Shown piece by piece: positions 36,019 to 47,433 of a stretch of DNA of 64,000 nt (its first letter is position 1; each line of letters starts with the position of its first letter). The stretch comes from Climacium dendroides. Lineage: Eukaryota > Streptophyta > Bryopsida > Hypnales > Climaciaceae. The notes below the pieces were generated by a model, which was not told where the DNA came from, searched no databases, and saw nothing but the letters and a program-made list of their open reading frames with translations. Both the position numbers and the translations under genes were made by a program. Where the stretch lies: NCBI GenBank assembly GCA_950106755.1, contig OX467082.1, forward strand, positions 4,774,001 to 4,838,000. Reading direction: 5' to 3'.

Positions 36019-36647
36019 AGGTAGAACTGCCCAATACTACCATTTATCCAATTCCTCCACCTAAGGTGGGTACACCTAAAACCATCACTAATTGCTATTG
36101 AGTCTATTTCCTAATATTGGATTGGTCAACTTTTCATATGTTCTTGTTGGCAAGTGAAAGGAGGTTCCAACGCACCAGAGAACGTGGCATTTGGATACTG
36201 TGTGCAAAAGTTATGAAGGAACAAAGTTTGGTTCTCAAAGCGTTTCTTCCACATAGGTACAAAACTGATTTTGGAGATGTACGTATGATATAGATGGCGG
36301 TTTAAGGTCAGTGGCACATTTGGGTGTACCTACCTTACATGTTCCTCCCATCTATTACTACAATTTTACTAATCCATTGTCATGATGGCAATGCACTAGG
36401 GAGTAGACACATCAGCTCACGCTTCAACAACAATGGTGTGATCATGCTTCAGCAAGGGTCTACTCACAGTTTTACATTTTAGCTTCAAAAAATCACAAAA
36501 AATTCAAATTCTTGTCGAAATGTCTTCATTCTTTTTGCAATTGACTTCTCTCAAACAATCCAATCTCTGAAAAATTAGAGAGCTCATAAATATGCTTCTT
36601 CAAAGTGCCTAGATTGCAAATCTGTGTGGTAATGGGTAGTTCTACCT
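36019..36647. mobile_element. MITE family A with a nested family B insertion
   Basis: The ends AGGTAGAACTGCCCAATAC and GTAATGGGTAGTTCTACCT are flanked by TA (36017-36018 and 36648-36649). Length is 629 bp; removing the B element at 36064-36335 leaves about 355 bp, matching the 345-bp copy at 5511-5855. Shared interior includes GACACATCAGC and TCTACTCACAGTTTTACA. Confidence 0.8.
36064..36335. mobile_element. MITE family B, uninterrupted copy nested in family A
   Basis: A 272-bp element with ends AGGTGGGTACACCTAAAACC and GGGTGTACCTACCT, flanked by TA on both sides (36062-36063 and 36336-36337). In the other A copy the matching position reads CCACCTACGG with one TA, giving the empty site. Its interior has the uninterrupted site (CCACATAGGTAC) where family C is inserted in the B copy at 6279. 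Confidence 0.8.
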
Positions 36648-36649
36648 TA

Positions 36650-37661
36650 CATCAAGTTCCATCCCCACCACCTCTCAACATTTTATAGCACTTGGAACTT
36701 ATTATTAGTTGAGTCTGCAAACAAAACTTTAAGCTATATAGCAGCCTTTGATTCCATCCTGCTCAACACATCCATCAATATGGATTCCTGGTGTGTTCAC
36801 AGAACTAAAATTCGCTCCATTGCTACTTAAAATCTATACCAGCAAAAATGTACATTGGAAAAAATCCTTAGAAAAATTAGAATTTAATCAAGATGGCAAC
36901 AAACAATAGAATTTGATAGCCAATTTGCATCTTCCTCCACATCAGAACTAGCATCTGTTTAGTCAGTTTTGTGTTATAAGTACTCCATATAATCCTTTCT
37001 CTTCTCTTTTTTTTGTAATACTACTCACTCTCAAGGTAGAATAACCAAAGTTGATGCTTGTTTGTCTTGAAGGTAGCATGTTGCACTAAATTCCATAAAC
37101 CAAGTGAGTTGCGGGATCACTCACTGGTGAGCCCTGTGATGTTCATTGTTGTTGCTTTTTTCCAACTTGGTCAACATTGTTCAGTTGTAGATAAACATTG
37201 ATGACGCTCTTCCCTCATCAAAATCATGCTCAGCACCACTGTGAGAGAGCTTCAAATCAAAACGGCAGGTTGGTTGGGGGAAGTAAAATAAATTAACTTA
37301 GTTCCATCAAAAATGGGAGTAAGCTCAGATTCTTTCTGTTGCGTCATCTGTCACTCCTGTTGTTGGTCTGTAGCATTTAGGAGACACACAGTGTCTGTCA
37401 GCCCTGTTTTTCCTCCTCAAAAACTTTTTTTTTTCTTCTTTTTTTTCTTTTTTTTCCCTATTTTTTCTTTCTTTCTGAAAAAAATCACATGAGAAGTACT
37501 CCATACAATTTTCATTGTGTGAAGGCCCCAAAGCAGCTGGTTGCTCAGGAGCAGGTTGTCCTACCTAACAGAAAGGTCACTAATCATCAAACAAGACCAA
37601 CCCATAGGCATAGGAACTAACCGTCTCCATTCCGGCCTTCTTTTTGTTCTAACTTTCCATA
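36650..37661. other. Gene-free stretch with a pyrimidine tract
   Basis: No gene is seen. A nearly pure T/C tract runs about 37420-37480. The rest is ordinary AT-rich intergenic DNA. Confidence 0.4.
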
Positions 37662-38083
37662 AGGTTGAGGCACCAGTAGCTGATCATTTATGAAATTTTG
37701 GAGCAGATCATGTGCATTATGAGGTGGTGGAAATTTTTCTCATGTAGGAAGGTAGGAAATATGGAGATAGCAAAATTTTCAGAATTTTATTCCCAAAATT
37801 TAAAATTATTGTGAATTTTGGGAGCCCCAAAAGTGCACTTCACCACTAGCCAATGTGTAGAGTCTTCTAATTCAGATCATTCAAGAACTACTTTACTGCT
37901 TCCTACTTTCTTGCTCACCATTTCGGGACATGTACGTGTCATAATCTTATTAGTCCCAACCTTGTAAAAGACCAAAAAAAAAAACTCCAAACTTTAGTTG
38001 GAAGTTTGTTCCAGCCTTGCTAGGAAATAGTGCATTGCTATCAATTGAATACAAGGCATGGTTGACAATTGGTGCCTCAACCA
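37662..38083. mobile_element. MITE family C, stand-alone copy
   Basis: A 422-bp element. The left end AGGTTGAGGCACCAGTAGC and the right end TTGGTGCCTCAACCA are inverted repeats flanked by TA (37660-37661 and 38084-38085). Its interior matches the copies at 6487-6911 and, in opposite orientation, 53189-53612. Confidence 0.8.
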
Positions 38084-38085
38084 TA

Positions 38086-40087
38086 GTTCTATGGAATTCT
38101 ACCATACTCTAAAACCCTGGATGTTATTGTCAACCCTTTCTTTACCAACCAATTAGATTTAACAATATTACCTATAACTTCTTTGCTTAGATGACATCTA
38201 TTATATTAAGTTCGTGGTGTCACTACCCATGTCACAACTCTTGTCACAAGATCCGTTACACTTTCATCCCAGATAAACATCATCCAAATATTTCATCCAA
38301 AATCTCTCTATATATATACAAGTGAGACAAGAGTCTTTTGATCCAATCCTTATGTTCAAATTCTATGATTGAACTCCAATGTTGTTGTAGCTAATATTGA
38401 ATTTCAATTGCCTACAAAGTGACTGCAATGTTGTTATAGCTATTATTGCTGAAAAACACTTACAGTCTTGGATGGGTGAGGAAAATATAAGCTTGAAAAT
38501 CTGTAGGCATGGAATTGGGTTTTGATGAACTTTTAAGCTAATAATCTCAATATGCATAGGTTACTAATGCTTTGATTTCATCCATGAACTCCTTCAAAAA
38601 TACATGTATATTGAAAGTCATGATTCATGATTTTCAAGATGTTATATACATTATTCATGTTTCAAAAAGTGATTTTGAAGGGTTGATTTCAATGTACATG
38701 TAAATGTTGTGCACCATGGAGTACTATGATTCTTGTTGTTTGCTTAGTCTTACCACTCTTATGGTTTATATGGGAATTTTGAATAGATAACTATTCATAG
38801 GGAATGCCAATATTAATATGTAGATTGGAAAATAATGCATCATGCATCACTTCCAAATTTTAGATTACATGACATTATTAGCTTTCATAGACCCAAAGTG
38901 CAAACATTGGATGAAAAATGTATTCAAATAAGTCCCATGTGGCCAAATACTTGTTTTTCTATCCAATAAAATGTTCTATATGTTTTTAATTAGTTTTTAA
39001 AAAATATTATAAGATATAGATTTTGAATGCTTGACTTCGCAAATACAAATATATTTCACCTCAAAATTAACTTTTTTTTTGTTCAAGAGATGACCCTTAG
39101 AAAATGACTTCAATAAATAAATAAGATAATAATCTTGTATATGATAATATTTAAAATTTTGGATTTTGAACTTAGAACAACAAAAGCTTTTGAGAAAATC
39201 ATTAATTTTCAATCCGAAGTTAATTAAGGGAAGATTGATTTAATTTTTTCAAAATTTAGTGATAAACATTGGTTTGAGCAAAGATAGATCCAACCATATG
39301 AAAATCATGTTGTGTTGGCAATCAATGCATCTTCTTGAAAAAAATAAAGTATACATAAGATTTATTTTTGAGCTCAATTTTCACAATTTTTCATAACAAA
39401 TAGGTCCATTGGATATAGACAAGTCTTTGAAATTCAAGCATTTACGCAAAAAAAAATTGCAATGGTCTAAGTAGGTGGATCATATTTTGGATTGCATGGT
39501 TGATAGACTATTAGCCCCTTAAAGGTTGATACCTATGTTTTATCAAGAAACACTCTCAAAGTGACATTTTAGTAAAAAAAAGCTACAATGATAGAAAATA
39601 ATCATTTTTTATATATTTAATTGTAGAATCTCGCATAACTCTTGTATGAGAATGTATAAAAAAATTCAAAAACTTTTACCATTTATATTGGTTGATAATT
39701 GTATGAAGTGTCATAGAAGATAATAAGAATCACTCAATAGTAAGGTACATATACCAATAATCAACATTTCCCAAAGTAAAACATTTACATGAAGATTCAA
39801 AAATATCACTTTTCTATAGATATTCATTACATGAGATATACATAATCAAAACATAAAAATCTATGAGAGACTAATTATTTTGTTTTTTGGTACACTTAGA
39901 GGTAATACTTTGAAAATCCACTTAATTCATTCATGCAATGTCCAAATAATGTATGCTAAAGTGTGTTGAAATCCTCTTTCAATTGCCAATAATAAGACTT
40001 ACTAAAAAAATAGTTTGCATTTAATAATAGCAACAACACTCATTTGTAATTAGTGTTGATAATAGCTGCACACAATTTATTTATGGG
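38086..40087. other. Gene-free AT-rich stretch
   Basis: Nothing is supported beyond short, AT-driven open frames. No paired element ends were found. Confidence 0.45.
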
Positions 40088-40415
40088 GAATTTCATTAAA
40101 ATGGCAATATTCTATGTGCCATTTTCAGACCACCTGCTCTGAACCATAAAAGCGCCATTTAGGACAGGTATAAATTTCAAAAAAATTTGGATCTTTATAG
40201 ATTTAAGAAATCTAGGACTAGTATATATTTCAAATTGTGCAGTCTGAATTGTAAAAGTAACATCTGATACAAATGCAAATTTCAAACATCTAAGAATGGT
40301 ATAGATTTCAGACATCTAGGACTTTTGTACATTCCAAACAACCCCACTTGAACCGTAAAAATTCTCGTAAAAATTGCCAAAGAGTAGCGGAATGGTGCCA
40401 TTGTAACGAAATTTC
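40088..40415. mobile_element. Inverted-repeat element family K, long copy
   Basis: A 328-bp element. The left end GAATTTCATTAAAATGGCAA pairs with a right end whose complement is GAAATTTCGTTACAATGGCA. The interior is built from repeated segments such as TAGATTT-CAGACATCTAGGAC and GAACCATAAAAGCGCC, more of them than in the 35164-35370 copy, so the family varies by internal repeat number. Confidence 0.6.
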
Positions 40416-41155
40416 TCAAGTCTTGAGACAACGTATTCATCTCGTATTCTTTCACCCCGCCTGTGGCAAACGGAAGTTTCCAGAGCTTCCTGACAGTTTT
40501 CAGTCCACGACGGCAGCTTTCCATTCATTCAACCTTGCAAAAGTTTGTAAGTTTGTTGGGACTCCATTGTCATGGAAGACAGGTGCGAAGCTCCGTCTGT
40601 CTTGAAGGTGTCTGAACAGTCTGGTCCAAACTCAAAAGTAGGGAGTTGCCGCAGTTTGGAATTCAGCTTTCAGCAATTTGTAGCCAGCTTCCTTTTGTTT
40701 GCTTCTCAACATTCCCTTGCACAACATTCTTTTTGCTTTTGGCAGGTCTGCGGAATCATGAGGCTAGCTAGAAGTCCAACGAACTTTTTATACGTACTTT
40801 CATGTGCATCAGCTAACTTATTCAGCTAGTCTGGAGCTCCGTCACTCACAGTTTCTTTTCGTTTTTGTTTTGTTTTTGTTTTGTTTCTTTTGTTTTGATT
40901 TTGTTTTTTTGAAGGATCACTCACAGTTCCATATCCCACTTGCCGGCCGGCACACACCAACCGCCACAAGCTTCACGTGAATGGACAACATTTATTCCAT
41001 TACGCACAACACCGCTGGGCTCGGATTGGCAGCCAGAAGGAGAAGAGAAACAGACAACTTGGAGATTACTGTGCTGCCGTATGTTTCCCAATTGTCCCAA
41101 TTGGCTTCATGAAAGCATCTTTGCAATGGGAAATCCTCAGTAAAACTTAGACCTA
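40416..41155. other. GC-intermediate stretch, possibly relic gene or promoter
   Basis: Base composition is less AT-rich than the surroundings and several overlapping frames are open, but none matches a family I recognise. A GTTTT-type simple repeat lies at about 40858-40915. Confidence 0.3.
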
Positions 41156-42077
41156 AGACCCCCAAACCACCACTTTTTTTTGCACTTTTTTTTTCTTCTA
41201 CTGTGCCTATTTACTATTGTGCAGGCCTAGTTATTATTATTAGACTAAATTTAGGGTTTTCATTGATTTTCTTGTTGGCAAGTAAAAGAAGGTTTCAACG
41301 CACCAAAGTACATGACGTTTCAATAGCATATGCAAAAGTTAGGAAGGATCAAAGTTTTTTGGGTAGATGTTGTAAGGTAGGAGGTCCATATATTGCCCAT
41401 TCAAGAGTTGAAATTGAATTTTGGGAAGGTGAAGCTTCTTAATAACCCTGGAAGAGCCGCCGACTCCGACTATCACCCATGTACAATCTATATTAGTAAA
41501 TATTTTTCAGTAAATTTTCCTTGAAAGACAAGTGGAATTGGCACCTAATACAAGTTGTTTCATTTTTTTTTGAGCTTTGGGGAATTAGTTATAAAATTTT
41601 GAAGTGGAAATGACATAGGACTCTAAGATTGCCCACCTCCTAAAATGTACACTGTTTGTACATTGTTGAAGGCTATAAAAAAACAATGTGTATGAATGGT
41701 GTACATTTGAAGAGGTGGGTGATTTTAGAACCTGTGTGCTTTTAGAACCTTCTACCTTAACCCTTGAAGAACAGATTAGTGATTGTAAAAATCATTCATT
41801 TTGATTCTTTTGTAAATGATTGGATTAAAAAGAATCCAAAAGCAGTCATTGGAAGTCAAACTATTATAGAAAACCTCCATAAAATTATGAGGATGAGTAG
41901 TTGCACTTCTATTCTGCTTGAAGAGATTCTTTGTCATTCATCAGTTGGAAAATGGTTGCAACGTGGTTTAAGGATTAAAATTGTTTCCTCAACATGCACA
42001 CATATTGATTTTGGAAATATATACATAGAGTGATGATGTCAATTTTAGGCAGGGTGTGATTTTGGGTGTACCCACTT
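41156..42077. mobile_element. MITE family B, long copy with insertions
   Basis: The left end AGACCCCCAAACCACCACTT resembles the family B left end, and the right end reads GGGTGTACCCACTT; TA flanks both (41154-41155 and 42078-42079). Its 922-bp length exceeds the family's 270 bp because of inserted DNA, including the TA-flanked element at 41375-41757 and about 200 bp of unassigned sequence before the family B interior resumes near 41975. Confidence 0.6.
41375..41757. mobile_element. MITE family E nested in family B
   Basis: The left end AGGTAGGAGGTCCATAT and the right end TTAGAACCTTCTACCT are imperfect inverted repeats flanked by TA (41373-41374 and 41758-41759); 383 bp. An inner palindrome around AATGTACAC / GTGTACATT lies near the right end. 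It is non-coding. Confidence 0.5.
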
Positions 42078-42550
42078 TACAACAATGCTCATCTTATTTG
42101 TACCATAATTCAATTATTTAATAATGGAAAAATTAATAGAAAAATTAATAATATTAATTTTTTCTAATGAAAATGGTTGATACCATTGTGGCACAAATAT
42201 TGTAGCTAATCTTAACTAACATTAGTTTTTGGGTTTTCTTTTGTCTTCAATGTGTACTTTTAGACATGTGTACTTTTAGACAACAAATAATCAAACACGT
42301 TACAAAAAACAAAGCCCAAACAAGTGGTGTGACACAACAATGAATTTTAATTAATAGAGTTATTGTAATTTTTTATTCATGGTCAAAAAAGGGAAAGTCA
42401 TTGGAGGATTTTGTGTGCTTAATTATTTATAATCAATTTTTTATTAATAAATGGAAGATAATAGAACTCAAACCAAGTCAAAGAAAAATTACATTCCATA
42501 TATTGCACTAGGTAATGTACTAAGTGTCATTCTAGGAACAAATACATTAT

Positions 42551-42705
42551 TCATGGTTGTCATACTAGACAAGTTACTATTCATTTTTCGTCCTGTAGGA
42601 CGAGTTACTATTCATCAAATGTACCTCTCAAGTACATTTAATGAATAGTAACTCATCCTACAAGACAAGAAATGAATAGTAACTTGTCTAGTATGACAAC
42701 CATGA
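42551..42705. mobile_element. 155-bp foldback element with 74-bp arms
   Basis: Arms 42551-42624 and 42632-42705 are inverted copies around a 7-base loop (CTCTCAA), with 5 mismatches in 74 and no gaps. CATTAT (42545-42550) directly before the left arm is repeated at 42706-42711 directly after the right arm, a 6-7 base target duplication. Each arm contains AGTTACTATTCAT twice. It has the structure of a foldback MITE and could also give a hairpin RNA if transcribed. Confidence 0.85.
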
Positions 42706-42711
42706 CATTAT

Positions 42712-43140
42712 TACCACAAAATTTGGTGTAAAAATGACATGTTGTACTTTAGTGGTGCTCCTTACTTAGACTAATTTGAGTATTCTTAAGAACACAAATG
42801 CGAGCGTAATTTGGTCTTGCCTCATTTTTGTCCATGTAATACAATATTATCACTTCATAGCCCCTTCAAACCACATAAGCAAATAAAAAAACACATTTTT
42901 ATGTAAGATTTTTTAGACTCATTATACACTTACTATTGATGATTTAAAATTAATTGTTTTACAAAATTGAACTCAACCAACCAAAATGACTTAAAAAAAA
43001 CTCATTTATACTTTGTTTTATAAATCGTATGAGCTATAGTTTTATGTACATCTTGGGACTAAATTCATTTTATTAATTGAACTACATGAACAAAATTGAC
43101 TTATAGAAAAAATCAACATAGGACATAAAGAGAGAAAAAC
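42712..43140. other. Gene-free AT-rich stretch
   Basis: Nothing recognisable. It lies between the foldback element and a family D element. Confidence 0.4.
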
Positions 43141-44065
43141 TTAACTCCTAAAGTTCCAAAGCCTTTTTTCATCAAAACCTACTCGAAATTGTCATTTCTA
43201 TTGCAAAGAGCAAAAAAACTTTGAAATTTTTCTTTCTACATACCTAATCGCAAGATCATGTACTACATTAGTATAAGAATTTGTGGAATTTTTTTCTAAA
43301 ACTTTGATGTGTAGATTGCAAGATATTTGCATTCAAAGTGAAGAAAACAATTTTTTTACACCTTGATCAACTAGATTTTTGGCTTTGAATCTTCTTAACG
43401 TAAAATTTTAACACTATTGATTTTGATTTTATAATTTTTTATGTTGAAGAATTGAGTTGAGGATCTAGAAAAAAAATTAAACAAAAAAAACACTTAATTT
43501 TCATTCATTAAAAAAATGTTAAGTAGAAGTAGGTTCAAGATTGTAGGGATAACTAAACCATTAATAACTCTAAGATGTAATTGAAATACAATAATCCCAA
43601 AGGTGAGATTGTTCTAGCAAGCAAATTTAACCTTGGCAAACAAATTTTTTTGAAAAATTGTTCAAATTACATTCAAAAATGAAATTTATATGTTATTTTT
43701 TCACGAAGATGCTACAAGATTGCCCGAAAAACAAGATTGTCTATAACTTTCTCATCAATAGTTCAAATAGAATGAATAAAAGTTTCAGATGTAGACAAAA
43801 ATATAATCTTTGAGGAAAAAGTAAAAATTCAAATCTTTTTGTTTTTTTTAGGCTACCCCTTGAATTGCTTTTTAGACTCATAGTGGCATAACTTTTGATG
43901 TCAAGCACTAGTTGAAAGAAAAATTATATGCCTAGAAAGCTAACATGATTTTCTATCTTCAATAAAGTTTCAAAAAATCATGACAAAACTTTAGATTACA
44001 CAAGGCTATTAGCTACCCCAAATCCCAAGAGTCCTTCGTAGGGACTTTGGGACTTCACGGGTTAA
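43141..44065. mobile_element. MITE family D, copy 1
   Basis: A 925-bp element starting TTAACTCCTAAAGTTCCAAA and ending TTTGGGACTTCACGGGTTAA. Copies with the same interior lie at about 50109-51018 (same orientation) and 59874-60814 (opposite). Shared interior includes TAGCAAGCAAATTTAACCTTG-like and AAGATTGTCTATAACTTTC segments. No transposase is recognised. Confidence 0.7.
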
Positions 44066-44327
44066 AGTAGTTGACTCCAATATTGTCATTATTCTAATTC
44101 TACCATCTACATTTTGGCCTTGAATAATTACCTACATTTTTCCAAAATGGATACCCGATACCATAACATTTCAAGAGCAACTAGGTGAAAGTTGAAGATT
44201 TTTTTGAGGTAACCAATGGTAGGAGAAGCAATTTGTGCTTCATCAACTAAAGAGGAGTTTAGTAGCATGTGTTGTAATTCATAGTAAGTAGAGTTAATCA
44301 TAAAGTGTGTATAATGCAGGACCACTA

Positions 44328-44667
44328 CACTAATGATGATAAATAGTGTTGGCAACACTAATCACGAAGCATAACACTAATTGTCAACAATCCGGTTAAT
44401 GTTACCAACACTAAATGTCAACATAGACACTATTTGTCAACTATTGGGTATAAATTTTTTACAAGTTTACATTTAGTGTTACCTAACTATTTCATCAAAA
44501 TGCAAAGAAAAATGTATAAACCCAAGAAACCTATGACATGCTAAAAAAAGTTACTACTTAGAAAAGTGAACACAACACTAAATGTCAACTAATTGAAGTT
44601 TAGAGCGACCAGAGTAAATGTCCAAGTAACATTAATCACAACATAACACTATTTATCATCATTAGTG
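44328..44667. mobile_element. 340-bp element with perfect 26-bp inverted ends and subterminal repeats
   Basis: Including three bases on each side, the ends read CTACACTAATGATGATAA... and its exact complement for 26 bases (44325-44350 and 44645-44670). The interior carries many copies of an AACACTAAATGTCAAC-type motif in both orientations. If TA is the target duplication the element runs 44328-44667. The ends begin CACTA, but the 3-base flanks are CTA and TAG, not a direct duplication, so CACTA superfamily membership is unproven. Confidence 0.75.
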
Positions 44668-44899
44668 TAGCTAGAACTTGGGATGAAACTCCTTGAAGCA
44701 CCAAAATTGAGGTTTGATGGAGTTTGGTGATGTGTTTCTTTTGTAATATTCTTACTTAAACCTTCCTTTTGACACCCATTTTCAAAGACAGAATGAACAT
44801 TACGATTATCTCTATTAAGCTTAACAAAGAGTTGGGAAAATTGTGAAACAGCTTGAATTGGATTATCCTTGAGGTTGCTATATTACATAGCCTCATTTT

Positions 44900-46779
44900 T
44901 TAGAAAATTCAATCCTGGAGGAGAATAAGTTATTGTGGAGCCAGAAAATTGGAAATTAGAGCAGCCAGGAGTTTGTCGAGCCCGGGAAAGCGGCGCTTCG
45001 AGGTGCTTGTACCGTACTTTCTGTGTACCTTATATTAGCCGCGCCCTCCTCCCCTTCCCCTCCCCTCCGGATCCGAAGCGCAGAGAGTTTGTAGGCTTGT
45101 GGAGGGCAACAGCAGCTGCAGGCGGGCACGGCAGCCTGAAGCCCGGCCCGCATGATTTTCACCATGGAGCAATAATACGACTCTGCTGCAAAACTGCGCT
45201 GGAAGTCCACGACTAAATCGAGGGTAAAGACATGGCTTCCATCCCAAAAGGAGCCCTGCGTTTATTTGTATTCCACCCCACCTTCTCACATGATCTCGCT
45301 CGCCCTGCCCCGCGGATCCACCACTTGGCAGCTCAGGTTCCCACGTGCCCCGTCCCGGTTCCCATCGCCCCCACCCCGCCCTGGCACGGCTAGCAGGCGT
45401 AGCAGCAGTGGTAATAATAACTTCATGTGATGCTCTGGATTGATGGAATAACGGCACCACAAGGTATCCTGCAATCTGTTATCCCGTTATCCACGCAGGA
45501 TTGATCACCCCACGACTGGCAGGCTCGAACTTATCGCAGACTGTGCCTCGAATCAAAACTGTTAGGAACCGACTCTTCGGGGGCGCTTGCGGCTCGCCAG
45601 GGGATCAAACTATCAATGCAATACGAGAACGCAGTCGATTCCGGCGGGGTAGGGACTGATGAGACTTGGGCTCCGTAGTTTATATTTGGTTTCATCACAC
45701 TGATTACAGTAGCTCCAGGCTGCTGCAGTGAGGGCACGGAGTTGGCTTTGTAACTTATGGACAGAAAACTTCAGTTTCACTGAATGGGAACCAGGAAATT
45801 ACAGTACTGTAGGTCCAGTGTCAATTGCATCTTTTCTTTTGAGGGAAACGTAACCTCCCCAAATGGATTTTGAGCTCCTCAATGGGTGCTTTACGTACGG
45901 ACCTCCTATCTTGAATTACTTTTCATTTGAATCTTGGTTGCAAGAATGGTACTGTACCAATTTTCTTTGTTTTCTTTTATGACAGCATCACTTTTCAAAG
46001 AGAAACCCTTGAATCTTATTACATCAATTTATCCTGTTACTGAAGGAGAAAAATTAGTGTCACTCACTCACTCACTACCCCCAAACAACTAAAAATAGTG
46101 TAACTACAGTACTGTTACGTTTTGGCTGTACTGGCTGATTCGAAATAGCGTGACTGTGCTAAACTTAGTGTCCCTAGCTGGCTCTACTCCAAAGCCCAAG
46201 CCCGACATTCTTCCACCCAACTGCTGAGCAGAACGTCGTGACAATTTCAGTTCCTCTCATGCACTGGCTTGATGAAGCTTCATCAGTCAGTCCGCCAGTA
46301 CTTGGATCGAGATCCGAGAAGAGTCCAGGAGACAGGAGCCGCTGGGGCGCTGACTGGATTGTACACAAAATAGTGCAGGCGTCAGTTTGGGTGACTGGGC
46401 AGGCTACCCAGGGGCCACGGCTCGATTAATTAAGTTCCGGTGGGGGCGAATAAGTTAGTTTAACTTAGCGTTCGGGCCTGGAATTAGGGGAGAACCTGTG
46501 CATGATAGGGCAATTGGGGCCACATCGATCATTCCGCCTATGGGAGCTCGCAACTGTTCTCCCTTCCGTCTCTTCCTTCCACTGATCTAGATGTCAGGAA
46601 TACCGTTACCCCTGCCCAAACCCCACCTCCCGTCCCGTTGACAGAAACTCCCTGCACAGTTGCACTCCCTCCCTCCCTTCCTTGAGCTCCTTGCAATCTC
46701 TCTCGCCCACTGTAGCCCAGTCGATCGTGCCCTGCCCTGCCCCTGCCCTGCCCCTGCGTCAAGCTATTATTTTTTAGTT
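44900..46779. other. Isolated GC-rich island without a recognised gene
   Basis: GC content is far above the surroundings, with CG-containing runs such as CCCTCCTCCCCTTCCCC near 45045 and CTGCCCTGCCCCTGCC near 46735. Open frames on both strands look like translated promoter or UTR DNA. It may be a promoter/5' UTR (compare 10-11.5 kb), a captured gene fragment, or the remains of a gene. No domain is recognised. Confidence 0.4.
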
Positions 46780-47433
46780 ATGTCATTCATGTCTGTCATT
46801 ATTGGCGTCACATGCAACAACTGGCTTCAAATCTTCAATAAGAATGTTTCTTCAAAAAGAATGTTTTGCGGTCCTGAACTTGCAGGAGAAAACTCTTCCG
46901 GTTGTAATCATGCCGGAGGCCACCGAGGTGCTCATGATTTCGTAAAGGTTCGGATTGTCAACCCTGCAGACCATAGAGATCCTACACAAGATTTTTCGGA
47001 AAACGCGAAGTGCAGGACGTGTTTACAAGTCATGGTCCTGTATGAGTCATTGATGAAAGGCATGGGTGTGTGCACATCACACTGGCAAAGACGTCGAAAT
47101 AAGCAACTCTGCATAGCTGGACGGGACTACGGGAAGGGACCTTTTTCAAGAAAAGACTTTTTTGCAGTAGTAACAATGAATTTTGGAAGGAAACAAAAAA
47201 AATTAGAATTTTTGGATAAGACATGTAACAAGGGTCCGTTTTCACTGAGGGGTAAAGGAGTCCAGGCCTTTCACCTCCAACATCCAACTCTACAAAAGTT
47301 AAACACAAAATTGGACCTTCCAGACCCTCCACCAGAACTTGCTTTCAAAACTAGACATCAAGCCAAGATTTTGATGTTTGAGCAACAACAACAAATATCA
47401 CATTCAAATTTTGTTTGTTTCAAAGTCTTCTAA
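46780..47433 (+). CDS. Unrecognised 217-codon open reading frame
   Basis: An ATG at 46780 opens 217 codons to a stop at 47431-47433; the frame is also open upstream into the GC-rich island. This is the longest ATG-started frame in the window outside the recognised genes. The product is Cys-, Lys- and Gln-containing with no signal peptide, membrane segment or domain I recognise. Composition shifts from balanced (to about 47.1 kb) to AT-rich (after), which suggests the frame crosses two kinds of DNA. It may be a real orphan gene, a degraded exon, or chance. Confidence 0.2.
   Translation: MSFMSVIIGVTCNNWLQIFNKNVSSKRMFCGPELAGENSSGCNHAGGHRGAHDFVKVRIVNPADHRDPTQDFSENAKCRTCLQVMVLYESLMKGMGVCTSHWQRRRNKQLCIAGRDYGKGPFSRKDFFAVVTMNFGRKQKKLEFLDKTCNKGPFSLRGKGVQAFHLQHPTLQKLNTKLDLPDPPPELAFKTRHQAKILMFEQQQQISHSNFVCFKVF

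Noticed and set aside
44325..44670. Assignment to the CACTA (En/Spm) superfamily
   Set aside because: The ends begin CACTA, but no 3-base direct duplication is visible; the flanks are better explained by TA or by a longer inverted repeat.
46860..46950. LPVVIM-containing frame suggestive of a response-regulator receiver domain
   Set aside because: The motif is short, the frame hits a stop soon after, and no Asp or Lys receiver signatures accompany it.
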